A stretch of DNA of 64,000 nucleotides, from NCBI GenBank assembly GCA_026129905.1, contig JAHCHE010000006.1:62001-126000 (forward strand). The letters are read 5' to 3'. Each line of letters begins with the position of its first letter. The stretch's first letter is position 1. Positions 25,386 to 34,865 of the stretch are shown here, in pieces. A program made the translations under genes and the position numbers. The notes under the pieces are model-generated. The model was given only the letters and a program-made list of their open reading frames with translations, was not told where the DNA came from and ran no database searches. This DNA is from Bryobacteraceae bacterium. GTDB lineage: Bacteria; Acidobacteriota; Terriglobia; Bryobacterales; Bryobacteraceae.

Positions 25386-26285
25386 ATGAACGAACTTGAG
25401 AGCCGGATTCGCGGGATTATCGGCTACCCGCTTACGCCCTTTCGGGCGGACTTCAGCCTGGACGCCGCCGCGCTGGAGCGCAATGTCGAGGAGATCGCGC
25501 GCCATCCGTTCTGCGCCATCAACGCGCCCGCCGGGATTTCGGAGATCTTCTCGTTGAGTCCGGACGAGGCGGCGGAGGTCCTGCGAGTGACCGTACGAGT
25601 GGCCGCCGGACGGATGCCCGTAATCGGCAGCGTCTGTTTCAATACGGCCATGGCCACCGAGGCCGCACGCAAGATGGAAGCGGCAGGCGCCGATGCGCTG
25701 CTGGTGCTGCCGCCTTACTACCAGAGTCCGCCGGAAGATGGGTTGCTTGCCTACTACCGGGCGATCGGGAACGCCTGCGGGCTGCCGCTGGCGATTTACA
25801 GCCGCGGTTGGGCCGCTTTCTCGCCGGAGCAGGTCGAGGCGCTCGCCGGCGCCGTGCGCACGCTGCGACTCTGGAAAGACGGCCAAGGCGATGCGCGGAC
25901 GTATCAACGGATCATGTCGCGGGTCGGCGACCGGCTGGTCTGGATCGGCGGAGCGGGGGACGATTGCGGGGCGATATACGCGGCGATCGGCGTTCGGGCG
26001 TTCACCTCGAGCGTCTCGGCGCTCGCGCCGCGGCTGTCACTTGCCTGGGGCGAGGCGGCGCTCGACGGCGACTTCTCGCGGCTGAACGAGTTGCTGGAGC
26101 GCTTTGTCCATCCCCTGTTCGCGATTCGAGCGCGGAAGCGGGGCTATGAAGTGGCGGTGATGAAGAAAGCGGCGGAGATTCTCGGCAGGCCGTCCGGACC
26201 GCCGCGTCCTCCGATCCCAGCCGTGGCTGAGCGCGACGTCGAGGATATCCGGAAGCTGCTGGCATCGTGGTCCGATTTTCTGTGA
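25386..26285 (+). CDS. kdgD: 5-dehydro-4-deoxyglucarate dehydratase (DapA family)
   Basis: Protein of 299 aa that converts 5-dehydro-4-deoxyglucarate to 2-oxoglutarate semialdehyde, water and CO2. DapA-family barrel: GIIGYPLTPFRADFSLD start, catalytic Tyr138 (AIYSRG) and Schiff-base Lys164 (RLWKDGQGD), both diagnostic for KDGDH rather than dihydrodipicolinate synthase. Start ATG at 25386 has GGAGA 5 bases upstream; a longer open frame reaching back to 25014 overlaps the dehydratase gene and is rejected. With the preceding gene it forms a two-step glucarate catabolic unit; the semialdehyde dehydrogenase is not in view. Confidence 0.9.
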   Translation: MNELESRIRGIIGYPLTPFRADFSLDAAALERNVEEIARHPFCAINAPAGISEIFSLSPDEAAEVLRVTVRVAAGRMPVIGSVCFNTAMATEAARKMEAAGADALLVLPPYYQSPPEDGLLAYYRAIGNACGLPLAIYSRGWAAFSPEQVEALAGAVRTLRLWKDGQGDARTYQRIMSRVGDRLVWIGGAGDDCGAIYAAIGVRAFTSSVSALAPRLSLAWGEAALDGDFSRLNELLERFVHPLFAIRARKRGYEVAVMKKAAEILGRPSGPPRPPIPAVAERDVEDIRKLLASWSDFL

Positions 26286-26327
26286 TTGAGGGAACTCGAC
26301 GCGGAGTGAGGATCGCTCTCACAACGA

Positions 26328-26417
26328 GCGGGTGGGATAAAGGAGTAATCTGAGGTAAAAGAAACTTACGTTTACGAGGGGAGACCTCGATTTGCGGGTT
26401 CGAATTCCCTCACCCGA
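26328..26417 (+). other. tRNA-like element (degenerate class II tRNA or remnant)
   Basis: Ends pair (CGGGTG 26329-26334 with CACCCG 26411-26416). Inside are a possible 3-bp D-arm with a GG-containing loop (GAT-AAAGGAGTA-ATC, 26336-26350), a 4-bp stem with a 7-base loop (AGGT-AAAAGAA-ACTT, 26353-26367), a long variable-arm-like hairpin (CGAGG-GGAGA-CCTCG, 26375-26389) and a T-arm-like GCGGGTTCGAATTCCC. It departs from a true tRNA in having no U33, an imperfect T-stem and no CCA. The rest of the 269-base gap (26286-26554) holds a small hairpin GTGAG-GATCGCT-CTCAC at 26306-26322 and no gene. Confidence 0.3.
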
Positions 26418-26554
26418 TACAACGATACCTCACGCCTCGGCGGCAATCGGGCAGTAATCGTGAGAAGTTCTTGAAAACAGGGGGAATATTTCCTCGAATC
26501 GTCTGTGACCCGCGCTAAACGCGACGCCTGCTCATCCCGCGAGGCGGGCGGGGT

Positions 26555-28363
26555 TTAGAAGATGAAGCTGAGGCCGCCGCGCACCGCGCGCGGATTCTGG
26601 ATGAGGTAGAGTTTCCGCCCTTCCGGCGTGGTGATCGGCACATATCCCTGGGCCAACAGGTTGCGCAACTCGGTGGTCGCCTCCAGTCTGCCCGACCAGA
26701 ATGGCACGGAAGGCAGCGGCTGCCGGATCTGGATGTTCAACCCGAGCTCCGGCTGGAAGCCGTGGGTGAGGTAAAGATGCGTGGGAGACCACGCCCCGTA
26801 GCCCGTGAACTGATACGCGGTGGAAAATCGCGTGCCGAGATGGGGAACCACGCCGGCCAGGCGGGTCGCGAGCCAAGTCTGGCGTCCGGCCGCCATCAGG
26901 TTTCGCAACTCATTAGGGTCCGCGGTCCGCAGGTCCGGCGCGACGGTCGAGAGGACGCCCGTGTTGCCCAGCGCGACGGCCGCGGTCAGTTGCTCGCCCA
27001 GCTTTTGGCTGACGGAGGCGATGAAGCCGGTCCGCTCGAAGGATCCCATGTTGAAAATGGAACTGTTCGACGACAGGTCCGGCAACAGATCGCCGGCGGC
27101 ATAAAATCCGGTGGGCGTTTCGAGCATCACCGCGGCATTGGCGGTCGATTCCCGGTAAATGCCGACGCTCACTGAACGACTGCCGACTACTTTGCGGTAC
27201 GCCGCCTCGAAATTCTGCGTCCTCTGGACCCGGGTGGCTCCGCCCATCAGCGAGAGGCGCGGGAACATGCTTAACACGGCGAGATCCTGCTGCAGGTCCA
27301 TCTCGGGTCCAGCGGTGGCGGTCAGCAGTTCCGCCGGGGGCATCCCGGAATTGTAAGCGAACTGGAAGGCGCCCGCGCGTCCGAGTTCGTACGTGAGCCG
27401 CCCGTAGGGGCTGAAGAAGTTTAGCCGGTTCAGAAATACGACGGATTCGAGCGAAGCGCCGTACTCGAACAACAGGTTATCGCGGAGCCGGCGGCGGTCG
27501 AGCGTGCTGACGGCCATGGTCCGCAGAGCAGGGGAATCGCCCTGGCCCGACACGACGGCCGTTCCCACCCGGTCCGGCAGGAACAGTTGTCGCATCGTGA
27601 CGTTAACCTCAGGTTGCGCGCCCCACGGATCCGTGCGGCTGAAGCTGGTGCGAATGCCCGCCGAGGGCATGCCCGCCGCCGATGCGTAGCCCAGATTGCC
27701 GCTGACCTGCAGATGGTTGCCGCCTACCAGCGAGGTCGCCAGCGCGAAGGCGGTGCCGAGGTCAGAGTATGTACCAGCGGCCGAAAGATCTCCCTGATCG
27801 CCGGCTGCGACCCGAACCAGCCCCCGCGTCTCCGTAAAGAGGTTCTTCCTCGTCTCCCGCTTGCTCCCGCTCGGGTCTGTGATATCGATCCCCGGGTGAA
27901 CCCGCAAAACTGGCCGGGTTGCCGTGGCGGACCGCAACACCCACTTCCAGTCGTCGCTCATCAGCTTGGTTTCGCCGGGGGCCGAGTACACGAGTTCGAT
28001 CGAGCTGAGCACGCTCGCCAAGTGGATGGCCAGGAAGCTCCGCAGACCGGGCCGGACATTGATCTGCTCCTTCACGGCGGGCACAAAACTCGCCAGGCTT
28101 ACGCGGATCGAGTAGTTGCCCGGGCTGAGCGAATCGAAGCCGAAGGCGCCTTTCTCGTTGGTCAGCGCCCGGGCGACCAGGGCGCTGTAGCTATTGTAAA
28201 GAAAGACGGTAGCGCCCATCTGCGGCACGCCTGTCTGATTGCTCACGAACCCTACGAGACTACCCGTGAGCGCGCCCGGCGGCGCCGGCATCGCTACTCC
28301 CGCCGCCAGCAGAACCCCCGCCACAACCGCGACTGTTCGTAGTCTTCCGTGATGCATCCGCAA
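26555..28363 (-). CDS. Outer-membrane protein with carboxypeptidase-regulatory-like domain
   Basis: Protein of 602 aa. Signal peptide (about 1-26), then a carboxypeptidase-regulatory-like beta-sandwich (about 35-115: GFVSNQTGVPQMGATVFLY, ALTNEKGAFGFDSLSPGNY), as found at the N-terminus of acidobacterial TonB-dependent-like proteins. The remainder alternates short beta strands rich in aromatics and glycine and ends in GGLSFIF with a terminal Phe, the usual signal of an outer-membrane beta barrel. No plug domain or TonB box is evident. Function unknown; possibly transport or adhesion. Follows the GWxTD gene by 46 bases on the same strand. Confidence 0.65.
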   Translation of the reverse strand: MRMHHGRLRTVAVVAGVLLAAGVAMPAPPGALTGSLVGFVSNQTGVPQMGATVFLYNSYSALVARALTNEKGAFGFDSLSPGNYSIRVSLASFVPAVKEQINVRPGLRSFLAIHLASVLSSIELVYSAPGETKLMSDDWKWVLRSATATRPVLRVHPGIDITDPSGSKRETRKNLFTETRGLVRVAAGDQGDLSAAGTYSDLGTAFALATSLVGGNHLQVSGNLGYASAAGMPSAGIRTSFSRTDPWGAQPEVNVTMRQLFLPDRVGTAVVSGQGDSPALRTMAVSTLDRRRLRDNLLFEYGASLESVVFLNRLNFFSPYGRLTYELGRAGAFQFAYNSGMPPAELLTATAGPEMDLQQDLAVLSMFPRLSLMGGATRVQRTQNFEAAYRKVVGSRSVSVGIYRESTANAAVMLETPTGFYAAGDLLPDLSSNSSIFNMGSFERTGFIASVSQKLGEQLTAAVALGNTGVLSTVAPDLRTADPNELRNLMAAGRQTWLATRLAGVVPHLGTRFSTAYQFTGYGAWSPTHLYLTHGFQPELGLNIQIRQPLPSVPFWSGRLEATTELRNLLAQGYVPITTPEGRKLYLIQNPRAVRGGLSFIF

Positions 28364-28409
28364 CCACGCCTTTCCGGCGCTGTCGGCTAGTGCCGCTACG
28401 ATTTCGTTA

Positions 28410-30080
28410 TCATATCACCTTGAAAGTGACCTCTGGCGTGAGCGTCGTGTTCCGAATCTTGTCGGTCACTTTCATTTTCAACGTGTACTCTCCAGGTTCG
28501 AGGCTCTGAAGCGGCAGAATCTTTTCCACCACTGTCTGCGTCGGCGACGAACCTTCCACCGAGGCCAAGTCTTCCGTGAAGTCGAAGATCCTGGTGTTGT
28601 CGGTCTTCTTCACAACTTCATATTCAATCGAGCCGTTCAGCTTTTTGGTCGCCTCATCGGCCTGGAAGTTGTACAACTGGAGGTAGATTCCCATCTTCTC
28701 GTTGCGGCGGAACGTCTCGTCCAGCCGCGGCCGCACCTTGGAGGTGCCGATCACGAACTGCCCGGTTCCGATGCTGCGCGTGGGAACCTTCTCGATCAGG
28801 TCCGCCAGGATCACGCTGCTCATGCCGAATTCATCGTCATCGTAGTACGGCACGTACAGCGCCATCTCGTAGTTGTTCATGTTGCCGCCGATGATGTCTT
28901 TCGCCACGACATTCAGGCGGTAGGTGCCGGGCGGCAGGGGAACCGACTTCTGATAGACCGATGCGCCTCGGGATGCCTCGCCCAGTAGCGGCGTCGGCAC
29001 TTCCACCGTGACGACGTCCTCGAACACGTTCACCACCCGCCGCGCCATCGACGTGATGCGCGCGTAGATGTTGATAACGGACTTCGAGACGCCTCCCCTG
29101 TCCTCAAACTGCAGGTCTTTCCGGTCGAACTGGAGCGTCACGTTGGTGAGGATGGTGGAATTGGTCATCTTGATGAAGTCCGCCCGCGCCTTCATTGGCA
29201 GCAGGTTGAACTTAACCGTCGATGTAACGGCCGCCTCCAGATCCTTGAACTTCACCGGAGGAGCCTTCTGAAGGTCGGCGAAGATCCGCAGCCGCTCGAA
29301 CTGATTCATGCGCTGCGACAGAGGCATATTGCCCGTGCCCAGCCGCGTTCCATCGGTGCGGGAGAAGCGGTCCGCCTTCGACGACAGCCCCATCTCTTCC
29401 ATCATCGTCAAGCCCGCGTTCGGGACGTACAGGAGAGCGTCTTTTTCCGAGGGATCCATCGTCATGCGGTATTCGCCGGTCATGGTCGGATCCACAAACT
29501 CGATGATGATGTCGGAGCCCACGCCTTCGATCCAACGATAGCGCCACTGTTCAAACGGGTAAGTCGACGTGGTGCCGCCGCCCTCCTCGTAGGGACGCAC
29601 GTACGAACCGCCGGAGGGATGCGATTCAATTTCGTCGGGCGGGCCAAAGGTGATGTAGATCCGGCCGCGGTCGGTTTTCCACCCGGGGATGCCGGATGCG
29701 TAACGTTCGTTGGCGTACGCGATTCGCCGGTAGTGCTCTTCTTTGTATTCGTTCTCGGCCGTATCCGGCGTCGGATCGCGCCGTAGCCAGAACTGCTCAA
29801 TGAACTGCTCCATCTCTTCCGCCGTCTGGAGCTTCTTCCACGCCGATCGCTCCTCGTCCGTGATCACATAGGAGACGTCCTCGTTCAACCACTTCTTGTA
29901 AGGAGCTTCCAGCTCTTTGCGGAGCTTTTTCTCCTGTTGCCGGCGTTCTTTCTCGGTCTGGGGTCTGGCCACCGTCTCCCGCTGCGCCGCGGCCTTCGTT
30001 TCCTTTTGCGCGTAACCGGAAGTTCCGCCGACCGTCAAAACGCCCACCAACCAGAAAGCGTGAAATGATTTAGCCAACAT
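28410..30080 (-). CDS. GWxTD-domain protein, exported
   Basis: Protein of 556 aa. Start ATG at 30078-30080 chosen because a signal peptide follows (MLAKSFHAFWLVGVLTVGGTSGYAQ) and a good promoter sits just upstream; the open frame continues 408 bases further without coding character. After a charged segment (about 28-60) lies the GWxTD domain: WLRRDPTPDTAENEYKEEHYRRIAYAN, the signature GWKTDRGRIYITFGPPDEI and PFEQWRYRW. The C-terminal half is beta-rich, with Ig-like strands. The domain is typical of Acidobacteriota and Bacteroidota, function unknown. Followed by the outer-membrane protein gene. Confidence 0.85.
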   Translation of the reverse strand: MLAKSFHAFWLVGVLTVGGTSGYAQKETKAAAQRETVARPQTEKERRQQEKKLRKELEAPYKKWLNEDVSYVITDEERSAWKKLQTAEEMEQFIEQFWLRRDPTPDTAENEYKEEHYRRIAYANERYASGIPGWKTDRGRIYITFGPPDEIESHPSGGSYVRPYEEGGGTTSTYPFEQWRYRWIEGVGSDIIIEFVDPTMTGEYRMTMDPSEKDALLYVPNAGLTMMEEMGLSSKADRFSRTDGTRLGTGNMPLSQRMNQFERLRIFADLQKAPPVKFKDLEAAVTSTVKFNLLPMKARADFIKMTNSTILTNVTLQFDRKDLQFEDRGGVSKSVINIYARITSMARRVVNVFEDVVTVEVPTPLLGEASRGASVYQKSVPLPPGTYRLNVVAKDIIGGNMNNYEMALYVPYYDDDEFGMSSVILADLIEKVPTRSIGTGQFVIGTSKVRPRLDETFRRNEKMGIYLQLYNFQADEATKKLNGSIEYEVVKKTDNTRIFDFTEDLASVEGSSPTQTVVEKILPLQSLEPGEYTLKMKVTDKIRNTTLTPEVTFKVI

Positions 30081-30469
30081 AGACACCACCAGTCGCGGCC
30101 AAAGCTTAACTACTTCAATTGTAAGGCGCGCCGGAGGCCACGTCAACGACAAACCGCCCTGCGGCGCGCCGTCGCGCCCGTCTCCATGACGCATCTGGGA
30201 CGTCGCCAGGGCGCCAAGGGTTTCCTGTAATCGCCTTCCCGGTGAGAATACGTGCGCGAAGCTTCTACAAGGATCTCCAGATTCAATCTCCACTTCCTTG
30301 AAGTGGCAATATCCAGAATTGTGGAGCGCGCCTTGCCGTGCGGAGTCTAACATGATGGAAACATGAGGATTCTTGGAACGCGGCATCTGTTCTACAATTG
30401 GTATTTGGCGTGCACTGCAACCGGCGTCAGAGTGTATCTCGGACCCGGTAGATCGTTGGCGAACGCGCC
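30081..30469. other. Divergent intergenic region of about 390 bases
   Basis: Separates the GWxTD gene (minus) from the histidine kinase gene (plus). It holds the promoter at 30118-30146 and a possible plus-strand TACAAT -10 box at 30393-30398 (with a weak TTCTTG at 18 bases), about 72 bases before the kinase GTG. I see no gene in the remainder. Confidence 0.5.
30118..30146 (-). promoter_or_regulatory. Sigma-70-type promoter of the GWxTD gene
   Basis: On the minus strand: TTGACG (30141-30146), a 17-base spacer, TACAAT (30118-30123). Predicted start near 30111, leader about 30 nt. This is the best-formed promoter in the window and decides the start codon at 30080. Confidence 0.7.
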
Positions 30470-33406
30470 GTGAGAGAACTGAAGGCACAATTCCTGGGCG
30501 CCTTGCTGGTCATCCTGACCGTGGCGGTCGTCATTTGCGCCGGCATCAATTTCCAGGAGCAGAGCCGCTTCTCCCGAGCCTCGGACGGCGCGGTGTGGGT
30601 GGACGGCGAACCGTCGGAAGACGCGACGATCGTACACGCCCTGCGAGTGGCGCCCGACACGCCGGCGGACAAAGCCGGTCTACGGCAGGGGGACATCCTG
30701 CTGAAGATCAGCGGAACGCCCGTCGTCGATGCCGCCTCGGTACCCAAAGCGCTCGTAGCGATCGGCGCCTGGAACAAGGCCGAATACGTGTTTCTGCGGG
30801 GCGGCGTCGAGGTAAAAGCTACCGTTTACCTGGAAGAGGACGTCACCGACACGGCCGTCTATTACCAGTACCTGATCGGTCTGGCATACCTGGCGATCGG
30901 GATCTTCGTGTACTTTCGCCGCGGCAACGCTCCCAAGGCCCAGCACTTCTACATTCTCTGCCTGGCTTCGTTCGTCCTGTCGACCTTCCACTACACCGGC
31001 AAGCTGAACAACTTCGACAAGGTGATCTACTGGGGTAACGTCGCCGCGTGGCTGTACGCGCCGACGCTGTTCCTGCACTTTGCGCTATCGTTCCCGGAGC
31101 CGCGGCGGTGGATCAAGGGATTTGCTCGCAGCGCGGCGCTGTACCTGCCGGCGACAGCGCTGCTGGCCGTCCACGTGGGGTTCGCCTCGAAGGTGTTGCG
31201 CATCAAGGGGGTGTCCCTGCTCGAACTGCGCTGGATGTTGGACCGGATCGAACTGGCGTTTCTCGCCGGGGTCTACCTGGCGGGCGCGGCGGCGGTGACG
31301 CTGGCGTTCCGCCGCGCCGAGGATCCGGTGGCGCGCCAGCAGTTGAAGTGGCTGCGAAACGGCGCCCTTTATGGAGTGCTCCCGTTCGCGCTGCTCTACG
31401 TGATTCCGTACATGCTGGGCGCGATCCCGGGGCCGTACATGAAGCTGTCGGTGTTCTCGTTGATGCTGATTCCGCTGACTTGGGCCTACGCGGTGCTGCG
31501 CTACCGGCTGATGGACGTGGACGTGATCTTTCAGCAGGGGTACGCCTACACGCTGGCGACGCTGGCGGTGTTGGGGGTTTTCTACGGACTGGTTCTCTCG
31601 TTGGGCAGCGCCGAGGAGATGAGTTCCTCGGCGGTGGTCCTGCTGATCCTGATCGCTACGTTCGTTTTTCAGCCCATCCGCAACTGGATACAAGAGCAGT
31701 TAGACCGGTACTACTTCTATAAAGACCGCTACGATTACCGCCGGACGTTAATCGAGTTCGCCCGTGAGCTGCGTTCGGAGACGGACCTGGACGCCATGCT
31801 CGATTCGGTGGCTGAGCGGCTGATCAACACGCTTTCGCTCCAGCACGTGGCCTTCTTCCTGGCCGACGATTCCGAGCAGCGGTACTACCTGGAAAAGGCG
31901 GTCGGCCGACCGGAGGAGAAACTGAGGCCGCTCGACCTCAGCTTCCTGTCCTCGCAACCGGCCAAGCCCTACCTCTTCATTGAACGCACCAGGCATCCGC
32001 TGGACGATGCGTCACAGGACCTGCCGGTTTCGGTTCGGCACACGATTGCGGCGCTCGATCTGACCTACTACGTGCCCTGCACCGTCCGCGGGCGCACGAT
32101 CGCGTATGTCGGCGCCAGCCGTACGACCAAGGGCGATTTCCTCTCCAGCGACGATCTGGAAATCCTGGTCACGCTTTCCGGTTACGTGGGCATCGCGATC
32201 GAGAACGCGCGCTTGTACCAGTCGCTCCAGAATAAGGTCGAGCAGTACGAACGGTTGAAGGACTTCAGCGAAAACATCGTCGAGTCCATTAATGTGGGGA
32301 TCCTGGCCGCGGACCTGGACGACCGCGTGGAGAGCTGGAACTCCCAGATCGAACGGCTGACCGGAATCCCGCGAGAGGCCGCTGTCGGGAGGTCGTTATC
32401 CCAGTTGTTCCCGGCGGGATTAATGAAGGAGTTCGACTCGGTGCGCGGCGAGAGCGGCGTCCGCAATGTCTACCGCTTCGTACTGCGGCACGAGGAAATG
32501 CCCGCCGAGGTTCGCAAACCCGTGCTCATGGCGGCGGGCGCCAATGGAAACGGCCACGGCAATGGAAACGGTAGCGGCAACCCGGCGGCTTCCCCGGCGG
32601 GGGAAACGGTTCTCAACATCGCCATCGCGCCGCTGGTTTCGAAGAACCGGGAACAGATCGGCCGACTGGTGATCTTCGACGACGTCACCACCCGCTCGCA
32701 GCTCGAGCAGCAACTGGTGCAAGCCGACAAACTGAGTTCGATCGGGCTTCTGGCGGCCGGCGTGGCCCACGAAGTGAACACGCCGCTTGCGGTGATTTCG
32801 ACGTACGCGCAGATGCTCGCGCGCCAGGTGTCGGGTGACGATCAGAAATCCCGCATTCTGGAGAAGATCGCCAAGCAGACCTTCCGAGCGAGCGAAATCG
32901 TCAATTCGCTGCTCAATTTCTCCCGCACCTCGCAGACGGACTTCAGCGAACTGGATCTGAACAGGGTCATCCGAGAGACCATCGCGCTACTGGAACCCCA
33001 ACTCGAGAAAGTGCGGGTGCGGGTCCAGCAGAATCTTCAAGACGATCTGCCGCGAATTCGCGGCAACGCCGGACGATTGCAGCAGGTGTTCCTCAACCTG
33101 TTCCTGAACGCCCGCGACGCGATGGACGAGGGCGGAGTGCTCCGCATCCGCACCGCCAGCTCCAATGGGAGCGCCACGGTGGACGTGGCGGACACCGGTA
33201 AGGGCATCCCGCGCGAAGCCCTCGCCAGGATCTACGACCCGTTCTTTACGACCAAGGGACCCAAGAAGGGTACCGGCCTCGGTCTTTCCGTCACTTACGG
33301 CATTGTGCGCGAGCATGGCGGTACCATAGAAGTCGAGAGTCTCCCTGGAGCGGGTACCTGCTTCCATCTCGATTTTCCGGTGATCGGGAAGACAGTCAGC
33401 GCCTGA
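30470..33406 (+). CDS. PDZ-domain membrane sensor histidine kinase
   Basis: Protein of 978 aa. Order: a transmembrane helix (about 7-26); a PDZ domain (about 55-125, with PADKAGLRQGDILLKISG); six to seven further helices (about 130-390); a GAF domain (about 415-580); a PAS domain (about 595-660); a Gly/Asn-rich linker (MAAGANGNGHGNGNGSGN); HisKA with LLAAGVAHEVNTPL (His near 767); and HATPase with DTGKG and GTGLGLSV. Autophosphorylates and passes phosphate to the adjacent NtrC-type regulator gene, which starts 22 bases later. The PDZ could sense peptide C-termini in the periplasm, which suggests envelope monitoring. GTG start. Confidence 0.9.
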   Translation: MRELKAQFLGALLVILTVAVVICAGINFQEQSRFSRASDGAVWVDGEPSEDATIVHALRVAPDTPADKAGLRQGDILLKISGTPVVDAASVPKALVAIGAWNKAEYVFLRGGVEVKATVYLEEDVTDTAVYYQYLIGLAYLAIGIFVYFRRGNAPKAQHFYILCLASFVLSTFHYTGKLNNFDKVIYWGNVAAWLYAPTLFLHFALSFPEPRRWIKGFARSAALYLPATALLAVHVGFASKVLRIKGVSLLELRWMLDRIELAFLAGVYLAGAAAVTLAFRRAEDPVARQQLKWLRNGALYGVLPFALLYVIPYMLGAIPGPYMKLSVFSLMLIPLTWAYAVLRYRLMDVDVIFQQGYAYTLATLAVLGVFYGLVLSLGSAEEMSSSAVVLLILIATFVFQPIRNWIQEQLDRYYFYKDRYDYRRTLIEFARELRSETDLDAMLDSVAERLINTLSLQHVAFFLADDSEQRYYLEKAVGRPEEKLRPLDLSFLSSQPAKPYLFIERTRHPLDDASQDLPVSVRHTIAALDLTYYVPCTVRGRTIAYVGASRTTKGDFLSSDDLEILVTLSGYVGIAIENARLYQSLQNKVEQYERLKDFSENIVESINVGILAADLDDRVESWNSQIERLTGIPREAAVGRSLSQLFPAGLMKEFDSVRGESGVRNVYRFVLRHEEMPAEVRKPVLMAAGANGNGHGNGNGSGNPAASPAGETVLNIAIAPLVSKNREQIGRLVIFDDVTTRSQLEQQLVQADKLSSIGLLAAGVAHEVNTPLAVISTYAQMLARQVSGDDQKSRILEKIAKQTFRASEIVNSLLNFSRTSQTDFSELDLNRVIRETIALLEPQLEKVRVRVQQNLQDDLPRIRGNAGRLQQVFLNLFLNARDAMDEGGVLRIRTASSNGSATVDVADTGKGIPREALARIYDPFFTTKGPKKGTGLGLSVTYGIVREHGGTIEVESLPGAGTCFHLDFPVIGKTVSA

Positions 33407-33428
33407 AGGCCTCTCACAAAGTCACCGC

Positions 33429-34859
33429 ATGCCATCCGACAAAAAGGGCCGCATTCTGGTTGTCGACGATGAAGCCGACATCCGCGAGAGCCTGGATCTC
33501 CTCCTGACCAGCGAAGGCTACGCCGTAGACGGCGCGGAGAACGCCACCGAAGGGCTCGACCGCCTCGAGTCCAGCCTCTACGACGTCGTTCTGCTGGACC
33601 TGATGATGCCGGACCGCTCCGGCATGGAGGTGCTGGACGAGGTCCGCCGGCGCGACCGGCAGATCCCCATTTTCATGATCACCGCGTACGGCTCCGTGGA
33701 AAGCGCCGTACGCGCGCTCAAGCTGGGCGCCAACGACTATTTCACCAAGCCCTGGGATAATCAAAAACTCCTCATTGAGATCGAGCGCATCATTGCCAAA
33801 AGCCGGCTGGAGCAGGAGAACATCCATCTCAAGAAGGCGCTCAAGCAGCGCTACAGCTTCCCGAACATCATTGGCAAGAGCGATCGCATGCAGACGATCC
33901 TCGATCTCGTCGCGCGCGTTGCTCAGACCCGCTCCACTATCCTCATCACCGGCGAAACGGGGACCGGCAAGGAGTTGATCGCCAAGGCGATCCACGCCAA
34001 TTCCACACGCGCCGAACAGGTCTTCATTCCGGTGAACAGCGGCGGCCTCGCGCCCGACCTACTGGAATCCACCTTGTTCGGACACGTCAAGGGCGCGTTT
34101 ACCGGCGCCATCGCTTCGCGCAAAGGCTATTTTGAGATAGCCGACAGGGGGACCATCTTTTTTGATGAGGTAGGAAACATCGGGCTGGAGACGCAAGCCA
34201 AGCTCCTCCGTGTCATCCAGGAACGCGAGTTCATGCCGTTGGGGTCGGGCGAGACGGTGCGCGTCGATGTCCGGATCCTCGCCGCCACCAACTCCGATCT
34301 CCGGCGGCTGGTCGAGGAAGGTAAGTTTCGCGAGGATCTCTACTATCGCCTCAACGTGATCAACCTCATCCTGCCCCCGCTGCGCGAGCGGAAGGAGGAT
34401 ATTCCCCTTCTGGTCGATTATTTCTTCGACAAGTTCTGCAAGGAGAACGGTAAGTTCCTCGGTTCCGACGGCCGGTCGATCCTGAAGTTCGAATCCGAAG
34501 CGATGCACGTGCTGATGGATCACAGTTGGCCCGGCAATGTGCGGGAACTCGAAAACGCCATCGAGCGCGCGGTGGTGCTCGCCGAGGCGCCCAATGTGCC
34601 GGTCGACGTCCTGCCCGACCAGGTTCTCCACGCCAGCGGCATCCGCATCCGCCGCGACGCGAGCGGCTATCTCCCCGCCGACGCCTCCTTGTTCGAGATT
34701 GTGGCCGATTTCGAACGACGCAAAATCGTAGAACAACTCGAGGCGTCCAACTGGAGTCAGACCGAGGCCGCGGAAGCTCTGCGAATTCCACTCTCGACCT
34801 TGAATCAGAAGATCAAGCGGCTGGAGATCGCGATCCCCAAGAAGTCCGACAAGCGCTGA
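33429..34859 (+). CDS. Sigma-54-dependent response regulator (NtrC family)
   Basis: Cytoplasmic regulator of 476 aa. Receiver domain with Asp13/Asp14 and phospho-acceptor Asp57 (VVLLDLMMPD) and Lys in FTKPW (about 107). AAA+ domain with Walker A GETGTGKE (175-182) and GAFTGA (222-227), the loop that contacts sigma-54. The C-terminal Fis-type helix-turn-helix (EQLEASNWSQTEAAEALRIP). Partner of the preceding histidine kinase. Target promoters would be -24/-12 type; I found none obvious nearby. Confidence 0.95.
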   Translation: MPSDKKGRILVVDDEADIRESLDLLLTSEGYAVDGAENATEGLDRLESSLYDVVLLDLMMPDRSGMEVLDEVRRRDRQIPIFMITAYGSVESAVRALKLGANDYFTKPWDNQKLLIEIERIIAKSRLEQENIHLKKALKQRYSFPNIIGKSDRMQTILDLVARVAQTRSTILITGETGTGKELIAKAIHANSTRAEQVFIPVNSGGLAPDLLESTLFGHVKGAFTGAIASRKGYFEIADRGTIFFDEVGNIGLETQAKLLRVIQEREFMPLGSGETVRVDVRILAATNSDLRRLVEEGKFREDLYYRLNVINLILPPLRERKEDIPLLVDYFFDKFCKENGKFLGSDGRSILKFESEAMHVLMDHSWPGNVRELENAIERAVVLAEAPNVPVDVLPDQVLHASGIRIRRDASGYLPADASLFEIVADFERRKIVEQLEASNWSQTEAAEALRIPLSTLNQKIKRLEIAIPKKSDKR

Positions 34860-34865
34860 AGCGGC

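Noticed and set aside
30081-30488. Upstream extension of the GWxTD protein to a start at 30488
   Set aside because: It would run through the promoter at 30118-30146 and precede a good signal peptide; the extra 136 residues look non-coding.
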